NCBI GenBank assembly: GCA_050013075.1
Contig: JBEKFZ010000041.1
Span: 1-34,871, forward strand
DNA: 34,871 bases
DNA from: JBEKIK01 sp050013075
Lineage (GTDB): Bacteria > Planctomycetota > Planctomycetia > Pirellulales > Thermoguttaceae
Direction of reading: 5' to 3'
Below, piece by piece: positions 7,759 to 16,093 of this stretch. The position numbers were made by a program, and so were the translations under genes. How positions within the stretch are numbered: the stretch's first letter is position 1; each line of letters begins with the position of its first letter. Below the pieces are notes generated by a model that made no database searches, had not been told where the DNA came from, and saw only the letters and a list, made by a program, of their open reading frames with translations.

Positions 7759-9621
7759 TTAATCCTTGATTCGGAGAACGTCGTATGTCGCGAAACACGA
7801 AAGTCCCAGCAGCAGAATCAGCATTGCACTCGGTTCGGGCGTCGGATACACCTCTTCCGCGCCCGAAATCTGCCCGCCCGAAATCGCGCCGATAGTCAAG
7901 GTGTCTTGCACGATGCTGTCCACGGTAACCTGAGCGGAACCGGAGATTATGGTACAGCCTTCGCCGGAAATTGCCGCCAGGTGATGCTCGCCGCCGTCGA
8001 TTTCCAGAGTCGCCCCGGAAGCGACAAGGATCCCGCTCGATGCGTCGATGTTCCCGCCGTCGGAGAGTTTTAGCAGCCCCGCTTCAATGTCCGTCGTTCC
8101 CGCGTATGTGTTCACCGCGGTCAAGATTAAATCGGCCGAACCGTATTTTCCAATTCCATTGGCCCCGATGATCGGTTCCGATACGCGGATGTTTCCCGGC
8201 TCGGCCAGGAATAGACAGTTCGCGTCGTCGGTATTAAGCGACAGATTGACGGTTTGCGTGAGACTGCTGAAATTGGCCATGCGTTTGACCTTTACCGCGT
8301 TGCCGGACAAGGTAAACGCGGCCGCGTCTGGATTGAAAACTATCCCGTAAAAGGACGTGTTGTTCTCTTTATCGTTGACTGAATTGCGATTCGTGCTGCC
8401 GTCGAAGTGCAATTCCCAATCGCTGCTCAGGCTTGGGCCGGTCCAGTTGGCGGCCGTACTCCAGAGAGCGTCGCCTCCGCCGCCGTTCCAAACAGGGGCG
8501 GCGACGCTGGATATCGTGGAATAATACTCGGCTTTCAAAGTGAGCAGATAATAGCCGTCCCGGCCGTTGGCCGACTCTTGATTCATGATGCCGGTGATAT
8601 TATAAGAACTGCCCGTGGGCGCCATGTATGTGTAAAAACCGGAGTTCCGGCCCAGTTGGACGTTGAAAGTCCGGCCGGTGCCGTCGGTAACGGTCAATTC
8701 CATGTTAGCTCCCCATAGCAGCGGATTGGTCAAATGCACGCCGGTCAGTTCCACCATTGTCGATTGATAGTGCTCCGCGCCAAAGTTGCTCGGCGCATTC
8801 GTATTAAAAATAAAGGAGTCGTCTGAATTTTTAAGATTCGTGAGCGTTAACGACGTCGCCAACGTCGTCACGTCAGAGCAGTAACCGCTTTTCAAGACGA
8901 CAATTTCGAAATCATTGGCCAAAGCGGTGCTGTGTAGTTCGTTTACGTTCATCATCCCGCTGTAATACATTCCACCCACGCTGGTGCGGATTTCAACGAG
9001 ATCTCCGGCCTTGAGGGTGTTAGAGGCGGTCGAGCCGGGATAATAAATTTGCAGCCGATCCAACTCTGCGTACCACACATCGTTGTAGTAATTATCCTTC
9101 GTGGAGTGTATCCAAGGCAGGTTGCCGTAATTCTGGCCCATCCAGCAGGCCGTTCCGCCGGAATCGCTATAAGCGGTATTCGTATCCGGATCATAATCCG
9201 TGCCGTCGAGATTCACCGCTCGGATGTATATCTGCGCCTGTCCGCCCAGATAATAAATGGTAAAGGTGCTGGTGTAGTCGGCCGTGGCGTCGAGATAATC
9301 GGCGGATTCGTTTAGAACCACTCCGATCAGCCGAAACGGCAATGTCTTGCTGAAATTGCTCACCCAATTTCCCGATGACGATTGCTTTATGCTCTGATAA
9401 TCGCTGTGTTCAATGACCGGGACCGTGTTCCAATCGATTGCATAAGAAGTTTGCGAGAGCAAGAAAATAAGCAAGGCCCCAAACACGCTAATCCAGTGTC
9501 CTGAAAAACTCCCCTCGCCCGACCAACCTTCGGTTGGTGCCCGGAGAGGGGCAGGGGGTGAGGGCAAATTATTGGATATGGCGGAAGATAATTGACGCTC
9601 TTGTTGTTTATTAGCCGACAT
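7759..9621 (-). CDS. PEP-CTERM sorting domain surface protein (620 aa)
   Basis: An exported protein with a C-terminal PEP-CTERM signal: TPEPSAMLILLLGLSCFAT followed by a short basic end, recognised in other bacteria by exosortase for cell-surface sorting. Residues around 470-560 look like an autotransporter-associated beta-strand repeat (GNIRVSEPI...LILTAVNTYAGTTDIEAGLLKL). The middle is Ser/Thr/Asn-rich and beta-like, with no catalytic motif. The hydrophobic signal core is VFGALLIFLLSQTSYA, ending near residue 62. The start is supported by AGGAG eight bases upstream, so the unusually long n-region is real and contains a translated intergenic-type repeat. First gene of a likely three-gene operon with DUF1559 and FmdE-like genes. 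Confidence 0.88.
   Translation of the reverse strand: MSANKQQERQLSSAISNNLPSPPAPLRAPTEGWSGEGSFSGHWISVFGALLIFLLSQTSYAIDWNTVPVIEHSDYQSIKQSSSGNWVSNFSKTLPFRLIGVVLNESADYLDATADYTSTFTIYYLGGQAQIYIRAVNLDGTDYDPDTNTAYSDSGGTACWMGQNYGNLPWIHSTKDNYYNDVWYAELDRLQIYYPGSTASNTLKAGDLVEIRTSVGGMYYSGMMNVNELHSTALANDFEIVVLKSGYCSDVTTLATSLTLTNLKNSDDSFIFNTNAPSNFGAEHYQSTMVELTGVHLTNPLLWGANMELTVTDGTGRTFNVQLGRNSGFYTYMAPTGSSYNITGIMNQESANGRDGYYLLTLKAEYYSTISSVAAPVWNGGGGDALWSTAANWTGPSLSSDWELHFDGSTNRNSVNDKENNTSFYGIVFNPDAAAFTLSGNAVKVKRMANFSSLTQTVNLSLNTDDANCLFLAEPGNIRVSEPIIGANGIGKYGSADLILTAVNTYAGTTDIEAGLLKLSDGGNIDASSGILVASGATLEIDGGEHHLAAISGEGCTIISGSAQVTVDSIVQDTLTIGAISGGQISGAEEVYPTPEPSAMLILLLGLSCFATYDVLRIKD
9510..9565. repeat. intergenic-type repeat translated in the PEP-CTERM signal peptide
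   Basis: A purine/pyrimidine-biased stretch (CTCCCCTCGCCC ... GGAGAGGGGCAGGGGGTGAGGG) around a perfect 7-bp hairpin, ACCAACC/GGTTGGT with a 3-nt loop, at 9522-9538. It encodes the PSPPAPLRAPTEGWSGEGS stretch. Repeats of this look are normally intergenic in many bacterial genomes. Confidence 0.6.
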
Positions 9622-9652
9622 GTTTGCCGCTCCTGTTGTAAATTGATGATAT

Positions 9653-9684
9653 TGTTACGTATTACGTATTCGTAATACGTAACA
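9653..9684. promoter_or_regulatory. perfect 14-bp inverted repeat upstream of PEP-CTERM gene
   Basis: Arms TGTTACGTATTACG and its complement are separated by TATT. It lies 31 bp upstream of the PEP-CTERM start. There is no adjacent T-run, so it is a candidate operator or transcript-leader hairpin rather than an intrinsic terminator. Confidence 0.55.
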
Positions 9685-9847
9685 CGATTGTATTCATAGT
9701 GGAACCCAATGCAATAGCCGCTTCATGGAAAAAAGGAGAAAAATGGCCGGCCGCTAAAACGGGTGGCGGGATAGGCCTGTTTATTGAGAATCAGGTAATT
9801 GACATCATGGGGCAGATTGTTAATCCGCCAAAAAGCAGGTTGGCAAC

Positions 9848-10048
9848 CTAATCCACATTCGACGTTTGCGTTATTCCGTCCAGATCATTTATTTCCCGCC
9901 AGAAAGTGCCGGACGATCGTCGCGTAATAGGTCCCCTGGAAGGATGTAGGCCAATAATGGCAATTACCACTAACAACTCGATGAGAGTAAATCCAGACGC
10001 TGCGGCATGCCCGCTATCGTGCATATTCCTTGCCCTTTCGGTGCACAA
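9848..10048 (-). pseudogene. prepilin-like protein fragment
   Basis: An N-terminal fragment with a perfect type IV prepilin leader and helix, ASGFTLIELLVVIAIIG, which in intact DUF1559 or pseudopilin proteins continues with an Ala/Leu-rich helix. Here the homology stops right after IIG and the frame runs about 34 unrelated residues to a stop. A start at codon 9 (MHDSGHAAASG) is as likely as the first codon. The most probable reading is a truncated relic of a DUF1559 or pseudopilin gene; a very short functional pilin-like peptide cannot be excluded. Confidence 0.5.
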
Positions 10049-10088
10049 TCCTCGGCGAAGTTAAGAGCGATTGCAGGTCTTTTAGCAA

Positions 10089-11237
10089 CTACGGATCAGC
10101 GCGTGACACTTCGAGCAGGTCGATTTCTTCTTCGTATATATCGGCGGCCTTTTCCAGCGGTCCGTCCGCGCCGCGGCGGCTGCCCGGATAAAACAGTTCC
10201 ACGGCCGCGTGGAATTGGACCAGAGAGGGAGGATTTGGAACATCGACCGCTTCGGCGGCGAATTTATCGCGTAGTTCATAAACCTGGTGGCGTCCCAAGG
10301 GCCAGCGGACGGTCATGATGTCGTTGATTTCGTTGAGTAGTTGATAGACCCGCGCCCGGGTAAGCCCCATGGTTCTTGCCACTTGGCGCACGCTGGTGAT
10401 CGGGCCGCGCACGCCCAGGCGGTTTTCGGCCATGGTTACGATTTGCTGCGGGGCGTCGATGCGGATTTGCTCGAGCAAGGGGCTGACGAAATTTTGGAAA
10501 ATCTCGCCGTTATCGGGCAGGCCGGGTTTTTGCAGCGATTGACCGATCCATTGTTCCACTCGATCGATCAGCCGCGGCACGGCGCGGAGGGCAAGATGTT
10601 CATGGCCCTCCATGTTGGCAACCAGCGTATGCAGGTTGTAAAACACTTCGAGGATGGCGTTCAGGCGGCGTTTGCCGTGGGTTTTCATGGCTTGAATTTC
10701 GGCCAGCGTAAAGCCGATATAGGCCTCAAGCGGCGTGTTCCACACGACTTTGGTGATGTTCTGCAAGCTGGGAGCGAAACGGCCGATCTTTTCCTGCCCC
10801 AAACCATGCCGCACAACGCTGGCGCGACATTGTTCCCATTGGAGTTCGGATATTGCCGCCGGATCGAACGCGGTATTCGAGCGGTTTGGATCGCAGGCCG
10901 ATGATTTTTTCAGTCCGAGGTAAAAATCATTGATTTCGGTGGGCAGATCGGCCGGATCGGTATTGGCCACCCGGGCCAGAAGTTTCACGAAAGATTTCAT
11001 TTTTTTTTGCCCGATCCCGGGCGTTTTGGCCAATTCTTCAAACGACGCACCGAGCAATTCCCGCAATGACCGACTCAGAAAGGCCAAAGGCAGGCGGCGA
11101 TCGGTGGGAAGCGCCCAGTAGGCCAAAGGCTTGTCGAGATGTTCCACATAAGTTTCCGAACGCAGTATTTTCTGTAGACTTTCAAAGCGGCCAATGGCTT
11201 GTAGTTCCTCGACCGAAGCCGTTTTAACTGGTCTCAT
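10089..11237 (-). CDS. helix-hairpin-helix / sigma-region-4-like HTH protein (382 aa)
   Basis: A probable nucleic-acid-binding protein. Near residues 60-95 a helix-hairpin-helix motif is visible (FEELAKTPGIGQKKMKSFVK), as in DNA repair proteins and the RNA polymerase alpha C-terminal domain. Near residues 285-310 lies a helix-turn-helix like sigma-factor region 4 (TSVRQVARTMGLTRARVYQL). No enzymatic motif is visible. I chose ATG 11237 rather than the GTG at 11240 because AGGAG sits six bases upstream. From memory, close relatives are conserved in planctomycetes without a known role; transcription-related function is an inference. It is monocistronic, followed on its strand by the prepilin fragment. 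Confidence 0.8.
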   Translation of the reverse strand: MRPVKTASVEELQAIGRFESLQKILRSETYVEHLDKPLAYWALPTDRRLPLAFLSRSLRELLGASFEELAKTPGIGQKKMKSFVKLLARVANTDPADLPTEINDFYLGLKKSSACDPNRSNTAFDPAAISELQWEQCRASVVRHGLGQEKIGRFAPSLQNITKVVWNTPLEAYIGFTLAEIQAMKTHGKRRLNAILEVFYNLHTLVANMEGHEHLALRAVPRLIDRVEQWIGQSLQKPGLPDNGEIFQNFVSPLLEQIRIDAPQQIVTMAENRLGVRGPITSVRQVARTMGLTRARVYQLLNEINDIMTVRWPLGRHQVYELRDKFAAEAVDVPNPPSLVQFHAAVELFYPGSRRGADGPLEKAADIYEEEIDLLEVSRADP

Positions 11238-11603
11238 CACGTTCTCCTACATTTCGATACCAAATCTCGAAACCTTTAATTATGGTCCAGGCCAATTACG
11301 TGTTTTCTTGCAAAGCCGGGTGGATTTCAAACCGCGTGCCCATATTGCCATGTACGTTGGTTGGGCACTGGCGAGATTGAATTTGCTTTGGCGGGAGTCG
11401 TTATATTCCAGAAACAGGCCGCAAGGAACCCGTCCTTTTTCAGATCAAAGGCCTTATTGTGACACGATAACAGGATATGCGTCAAGGGTTGAACAAGATT
11501 GCAATTGATAAAAAACACCCCATTTTAGGTGGGGCGGATTAGTCCGAGGCCGGGCATTTTCTGGCCTTGACCACCAAGGACTTCACACCCACAATCTATC
11601 CCC
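11238..11603. other. intergenic region between divergent genes
   Basis: 366 bp without a supported gene. It should contain divergent promoters for the HhH/HTH gene and the LptF-type gene. A weak hairpin (CCCCA / TGGGG) lies at about 11519-11536. Confidence 0.5.
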
Positions 11604-12773
11604 ATGTACATTCTAACGCGATACGTCGTTACGGAAGTGCTGAAATTCTTTCTTGTTACGCTGCTGGGCCTGACCCTGATAGTGACCGTGGTGATGGGCG
11701 TCAAACAGGGACTTAGTCAGGGGCTTCCGCCCATGGTGATGCTCTATGTCATGCCCTACATGTTGCCGGAAATGCTGGGCATTACCATTCCCGTCAGCCT
11801 GCTGTTGGCCGTGAGCATCGTGTATGGACGAATGACGGGCACGAATGAAGTAGTGGCGCTGAAATCGCTGGGCATCAACCCCATGGTAATCGTGTGGCCG
11901 GTAATCATTTTCGCGTTTTTACTGAGCCTGGGAACGATTTGGATGCAGGAGATCGCCGCCACGTGGTGCCGGCCGAGTTATGCGAGAGTCGCGGCGGAAT
12001 CGGTCGAGGAAATCGCTTATGGCATGTTGCAAACCAATCATTCCATCGGTCCGCCCTATACGCCGCAGTTCTCAATCACTGTAAAGCGCGTTGATGGGAG
12101 GAATCTTATTCAGCCAACGATCACCATTTTCAGAGACGAAAGTCATCCTACCACGACCGTCCGTGCCATGGAGGCCGAATTGCGCACCGATCGGCAGAGG
12201 CATGAAATCAACATCGTATGCCGCAACTTCGACGTGGACATAGACGGCAAATATCAGTTCAGCGATCCTGGTGAATGGAGTCAATCCTTGCCGATCGTCA
12301 ATCCCGGCAGAAATCCCGGCGTTCTGGAACATCACCGCGATTGGGTCGCCATGTACGAGATTCCCGAACACATCGCAAAACTGAAAGCCGAGGTTTTTCC
12401 GCTGGAACAGAAGCGCGCGGACTTGGAGGCAAGTGGCAAAACATTGCCGCAAGCCGATAGCGCCCGGTTGTCGGACTTGTGGCGCTTGATCTATCGCCTG
12501 CAAACCGAGCCTTATCGCCGTTTATCGAATGGTTTTACCTGCCTGTGCTTCGTGCTGATCGGCGTTCCCGTGGCCATGCTCTGGCGCCACGCCGACGTTT
12601 TGACGAATTTCTTTGTTTGCTTCGTGCCCATTCTGGCGGTCTATTATCCGCTTTTGATGCTCAGCGAAGACCTATCCACGTCCGGCAAGTTGTGGCCGAT
12701 CTCCTTCTGGATGAGCAATACGGTGTGTATTGCATCTGGAATCCTGCTTTTGCGGCGGATCGTGCAACATTGA
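11604..12773 (+). CDS. LptF/LptG (YjgP/YjgQ) family permease (389 aa)
   Basis: An inner-membrane permease subunit of the lipopolysaccharide export system, in which LptF and LptG form the channel driven by LptB. The family layout is clear: three N-terminal membrane helices (about 12-36, 50-75 with the conserved MLPEMLGITIPVSLLLA, and 95-120), a large periplasmic domain (about 125-300), and three C-terminal helices (about 305-385). The conserved GRMTGTNEVVALKSLGI loop is present. No lptB or second permease gene is adjacent, so its partners are elsewhere. No good Shine-Dalgarno is visible. Confidence 0.9.
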   Translation: MYILTRYVVTEVLKFFLVTLLGLTLIVTVVMGVKQGLSQGLPPMVMLYVMPYMLPEMLGITIPVSLLLAVSIVYGRMTGTNEVVALKSLGINPMVIVWPVIIFAFLLSLGTIWMQEIAATWCRPSYARVAAESVEEIAYGMLQTNHSIGPPYTPQFSITVKRVDGRNLIQPTITIFRDESHPTTTVRAMEAELRTDRQRHEINIVCRNFDVDIDGKYQFSDPGEWSQSLPIVNPGRNPGVLEHHRDWVAMYEIPEHIAKLKAEVFPLEQKRADLEASGKTLPQADSARLSDLWRLIYRLQTEPYRRLSNGFTCLCFVLIGVPVAMLWRHADVLTNFFVCFVPILAVYYPLLMLSEDLSTSGKLWPISFWMSNTVCIASGILLLRRIVQH

Positions 12774-12818
12774 TTTTTTTCGTCCTGAGCGTATCGCGGA
12801 AATTCATCTTGTGATAAT

Positions 12819-13040
12819 CCATAAAGCCGCGACCGTTGGTCGCGCTCGAATGGAAACCCCCCCAAGTTTTAACCCGGATTATTCATAAATTCACACTAGC
12901 CCGAAGCGCAAGCGAGGGACTGCAAATGGTTTACCCTCACTTGCGCTTCGGGCTAGTGTTCTGCACCCTGTGTCAGAAATCCCAAGCCATGAATAATCCG
13001 GGTTAAATCTTGTTCGCGATCACCGGTCGCAGCTTTATGG
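12819..13040. repeat. 222-bp nested palindrome (three tiers of inverted repeats)
   Basis: Three pairs of inverted arms lie inside one another: 12819-12844 with 13015-13040 (about 23 of 26 bases match), 12868-12886 with 12989-13007 (19 of 19) and 12893-12918 with 12934-12959 (25 of 26). The gaps between tiers differ on the two sides, which suggests one palindromic element inserted into another. The innermost arm (ACTAGCCCGAAGCGCAAGCG) is a repeat type I recall from planctomycete intergenic DNA. The rest of 12774-13253 holds no gene I can support. Confidence 0.85.
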
Positions 13041-13253
13041 AAAGATTGGCATAACCAATACAATCGAATCCTTGCGACAAGGCGGCAACAGATTTGCATA
13101 CTTCCGTTTATGACATAAAGTTTCGATAGAGGACTTAGAGGGGTGTGAACGTATTTCGCATTTGTCGAAAAATGCACCGGACATAGTCTCTCAGCGGATG
13201 GCTTATCTAGTATTCTTTTTTTGCATCAGTTAACTCCATTTGGAGAGGTTCTT

Positions 13254-15035
13254 ATGTATCGTACATCAATCCAAAACAGGCCGCGACATCGGGGCGCAAT
13301 CTTGCTGTTGACGGTTTTTTTGATCGTGGTGCTTCTGGGGATAATCGCTTTCGCGGTGGACCTGGGGTATCTCATGATGGCAAAGACGCAGCTCCAAGCA
13401 GCGGCCGATTCGGCCGCCCTGGCGGCCGCGGGCTCCATGGGACAAAGCCAAGCAACTTCAACTCAGACGGCCCAATCTTTTGCCGCGAAAAACCTTGTCG
13501 GAAAACAATCCGTTCAGCTCGCCTCTTCGGATATTACCTATGGCACGTGGGATAAGACCACGCACAAGTTTACCGCTATTTCAAGCGGATTGGGTAACGC
13601 GGCGAAAGTGACGACCAGGGCCGATAGTTCGACCACGGGGGCAATTCCCTTGTTCTTCGGACGCGTTTTCAATTTGTATTCGGTGAATCTCAGCGCTTCG
13701 GCCACGGCCACGTGCAACCCCCGCGATATTTGCTTTGTCGTGGACCTGTCCGGATCAATGAACAACGATACCGATCCCAACAATACCGGCATCATCGACC
13801 CCCCTTATCCCGGGGTCGGCACCGCGATGATGAATAATATCTACAGCGACTTCGGCTACGGCACGTATCCCGGATCGACTCAATTTGCCGGCCAGCCCTT
13901 CTCGGGCGTGTCTTCCTTTTCCGACCTGACTAGCACAACTAAAAGCCCACTATTGAACACCGCGACAAATGTTAAACTCAAGATCGGTAGCACAAACTAC
14001 AGCTATACCGTCCCCAGTCAATATAAGTTTAAGTCCACGGATTCATCAAGCACGCGCACTGCAAGAGCTTACTCCTGGGTCATGGATGTTCAACTTCCCG
14101 GCCTGACGTCTCCGCCTTTGCCCGGTATAATGCCCGCGGCGAAACCCACGCCCAACAGCACGGTTTCGAATAACTATAATTATTGGGCTGCTTATATTTC
14201 GGCCAACACTTCGAGCATCGGCTACAAATCTTATATGTCTTATATGATGTCTTACGGCCGCACCCTGCCGACCAGTAGTTCCACTCTATACTCGCCGCTG
14301 TCGGTAAACAGCCCGGATTGTCCATATCATCCTGATACGCCATTAGAGGGCGGCAGTTTTAATTTTCCGCCGCGGGAAATGCCCACCCACGCCTCACGTC
14401 TGGCGATAATCGACGCGCTTCAAATCATCAAGCAGCGCAATCAAAACATCACCGATTCGTCCCAATGCGACTGGATTTCGATTGTCACCTTCGATCTCAA
14501 AACCAACGTGGTGGTTCTCCACGATTTGAACAATGATTACGATACCGCCATGCAGGATTGCACCACACTTCAGGCCTGCAATGACAACGTGTCCTGCACG
14601 GCGACCGAAACCGGGTTCATTACGGCCATCAATCTCCTTAACTCAAAAGGCCGAACCGGGGCGAACAAGGTCGTGGTCCTGTTGACCGACGGCAAACCCA
14701 ATCTCTATTCCTCCAGCGGCAGCACAATTTCAAATTATGAAAATGCCCACTCGAACAGTAATTACTACGGCTCGTCAAGCGATTATGCGCAAGATGCCGC
14801 AATGATGCAGACCGCGACCATGCAGGGCAATAACTGGTCGGTCTTCCCCGTGGAACTCGGATTGCAGGGCGATGATGACTTCATGAATCGCATTTACAGC
14901 GTCGCCATGGGCAAGACCAAGCAAACCCTCACCTCTCCCTACGACGCAACCGGCGACCCGACCTATTACGAACAAGAACTTATAGATATCTTTAATAAAA
15001 TTATTTCCAACCCCAAGTTGCGCCTGGTGCAGTAG
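13254..15035 (+). CDS. TadG-like pilus-associated protein with VWA domain (593 aa)
   Basis: The N-terminus has the Tad-like module: RGAILLLTVFLIVVLLGIIA, a single membrane helix, then FAVDLGYLMMAKTQLQAAAD and an Ala-rich stretch. A von Willebrand A domain follows, with the metal-site motif DLSGSMN at about 163-169 and LLTDGKPN at about 476. Such proteins are linked to Tad/Flp pilus systems or surface adhesion in planctomycetes; no other tad genes are nearby. I chose ATG 13254 over an upstream start because GGAGAGG lies just ahead of it. The TAG stop lies in the left attachment repeat of the integrative element, so before integration the gene ended inside the tRNA-Met 3' end. The C-terminal residues appear natural. 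Confidence 0.9.
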   Translation: MYRTSIQNRPRHRGAILLLTVFLIVVLLGIIAFAVDLGYLMMAKTQLQAAADSAALAAAGSMGQSQATSTQTAQSFAAKNLVGKQSVQLASSDITYGTWDKTTHKFTAISSGLGNAAKVTTRADSSTTGAIPLFFGRVFNLYSVNLSASATATCNPRDICFVVDLSGSMNNDTDPNNTGIIDPPYPGVGTAMMNNIYSDFGYGTYPGSTQFAGQPFSGVSSFSDLTSTTKSPLLNTATNVKLKIGSTNYSYTVPSQYKFKSTDSSSTRTARAYSWVMDVQLPGLTSPPLPGIMPAAKPTPNSTVSNNYNYWAAYISANTSSIGYKSYMSYMMSYGRTLPTSSSTLYSPLSVNSPDCPYHPDTPLEGGSFNFPPREMPTHASRLAIIDALQIIKQRNQNITDSSQCDWISIVTFDLKTNVVVLHDLNNDYDTAMQDCTTLQACNDNVSCTATETGFITAINLLNSKGRTGANKVVVLLTDGKPNLYSSSGSTISNYENAHSNSNYYGSSSDYAQDAAMMQTATMQGNNWSVFPVELGLQGDDDFMNRIYSVAMGKTKQTLTSPYDATGDPTYYEQELIDIFNKIISNPKLRLVQ

Positions 15036-15054
15036 CGGCGGTAGGACTCGAACC
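15031..15054. repeat. attL: displaced tRNA-Met 3' end
   Basis: 24 bp matching the 3' part of the tRNA-Met gene (minus strand) with one C/G difference at 15047. It contains the stop codon of the VWA gene. It is the distal copy created by integration. Confidence 0.85.
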
Positions 15055-15256
15055 CCCTGCAAAATCCCCGGGAAATACGGGGTTTTCTAAAACAGGCGGC
15101 ACGAAATCCGGCACAGTCGGCGGCGATTCTCATACCGGCGATGCCCTCTTTGGTGAACTCTCGGAACTCTGGCCGAGCCTATCGGACGATGCCCGGCTAT
15201 GGATTATCGAAGCGGCCCGCGACTCACTGATTGAGAAAGATGATAAAATAGAATAA
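15032..15256 (+). pseudogene. orphan 3' tail of the integrase gene (74 codons)
   Basis: An open frame of 74 codons begins inside the att repeat in exactly the phase used by the integrase at the other end. It reads VAAVGLEPPAKSPG, then a Gly/Ser linker, then a helical end (LFGELSELWPSLSDDAR, then LWIIEAARDSL), and stops at TAA 15254-15256. It has no start codon or ribosome site of its own. When the element excises, the integrase would read through attP into this tail, giving a 486-residue protein instead of 425. From memory, annotated planctomycete integrases often end in a similar W-P-x-L helical segment, which supports this reading. In the integrated state it is probably untranslated. Confidence 0.7.
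15096..15118. repeat. 23-bp direct repeat, left copy (candidate integrase arm site)
   Basis: Identical over 23 bp to 23827-23849. It begins 65 bp inside the left att repeat. In the integrase gene the same DNA is read in another frame, so the identity is not explained by shared protein sequence. Confidence 0.65.
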
Positions 15257-15318
15257 CATTAACATCGGGTGGCGGTCTTGCAAGCCGCAAACGGCCCGGG
15301 CGTGGGATATGCCTTAAT

Positions 15319-15367
15319 CCACCTTTCGGCATTTTCCACCCCGGGCGGCCCGACCCTTGAAAGGTGG
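15319..15367 (+). promoter_or_regulatory. hairpin occluding the ribosome site of the 15372 gene
   Basis: CCACCTTTC (15319-15327) is perfectly complementary to GAAAGGTGG (15359-15367), the Shine-Dalgarno sequence five bases before the ATG. The loop contains CCCGGGCGG. The pairing would block translation initiation unless it is opened. Confidence 0.55.
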
Positions 15368-15371
15368 AACA

Positions 15372-16022
15372 ATGCCACTTGAAAAACTCTTCGATTTTGA
15401 GTGCCAAAGAATATATATAAATGGGTGCCCGCCCTCTCTGGCCCATCTCTATCAAGATGAACCGCCCCCCGGCGATTTTCCCTTTCATCCTCTCCGAGAA
15501 GCCGACAAGCGATTGATTCAAGAAGCGGGGAAAATTAAGCGTATTCTCTATCATCTTCCCGGGTTTGATGAGCCAAAATGGGAAGAAAGTTGGGTAATTG
15601 TAGAATTTAATTCCGTTACCCATGAGGCCCCCGGTCGTTTCATCGGCCTCGATGAAGCTGAACAATTCCAAGGGGCTGATACCAGTGATTCGAGAGGATA
15701 CCCCGTCGCCCCCGATGCTTTTTCATGGGACGGCGTGTTACACTCTGGACTTGCTGAAAAGCCGTTTCGCGCGGTTCAATATCTTTGGGAACAAAATAAC
15801 AAAACAGCCCACAACGATGAATTGGCGGAATATGTTTATGAGGATACCGTCGAGCTTATACCCGACAACGCGATAGGCGGGCTACGGCGAGAAATTAACC
15901 GTTTTTTCCGCAATGAAAAAATTCCACTTCATGCCGTACAAAGCAACGGCTGTTTGACATTACGCGACGGTCCACCCCGGCCGGTAAAGACAAAACCCAA
16001 AAAAAAGAAGCCCGGCCGCTAA
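15372..16022 (+). CDS. hypothetical protein, first gene of the element (216 aa)
   Basis: Unrecognised. A soluble, acidic-then-basic protein with no signal peptide or membrane segment; it ends in a Lys/Pro-rich tail (KTKPKKKKPGR) that could bind nucleic acid. The middle segment (FRAVQYLWEQNNKTAHNDEL, then a helical part, then GLRREINRFF) resembles a winged-helix fold as seen in element-borne proteins, but this is only an impression. ATG 15372 is preceded by AAAGGTGG at ideal spacing, so I prefer it to the upstream TTG at 15357. The ribosome site lies in a 9-bp stem, suggesting translational control. Confidence 0.75.
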   Translation: MPLEKLFDFECQRIYINGCPPSLAHLYQDEPPPGDFPFHPLREADKRLIQEAGKIKRILYHLPGFDEPKWEESWVIVEFNSVTHEAPGRFIGLDEAEQFQGADTSDSRGYPVAPDAFSWDGVLHSGLAEKPFRAVQYLWEQNNKTAHNDELAEYVYEDTVELIPDNAIGGLRREINRFFRNEKIPLHAVQSNGCLTLRDGPPRPVKTKPKKKKPGR

Positions 16023-16062
16023 TTTTCCCGCGTTCTGCCCGCGTTCTGCCCGTTTGAATATC

Positions 16063-16093
16063 TAAAATACCTTAGAAGATGAAAGGTATTTTA
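16063..16093 (+). promoter_or_regulatory. 11-bp perfect hairpin occluding the ribosome site of the 16093 gene
   Basis: TAAAATACCTT (16063-16073) pairs perfectly with AAGGTATTTTA (16083-16093) around a 9-nt loop. The right arm contains the AAAGGT ribosome site and the A of the ATG. An 11-bp tandem repeat (GCGTTCTGCCC twice, 16030-16051) lies just upstream. Confidence 0.65.

Noticed and set aside
11519..11536. Intrinsic terminator before the LptF-type gene
   Set aside because: The stem is only five pairs and is not followed by a T-run.
15257..15318. A second att core copy marking a tandem older element
   Set aside because: No sequence resembling the core is present between the orphan tail and the first gene, so the tail is better explained as the severed integrase end.
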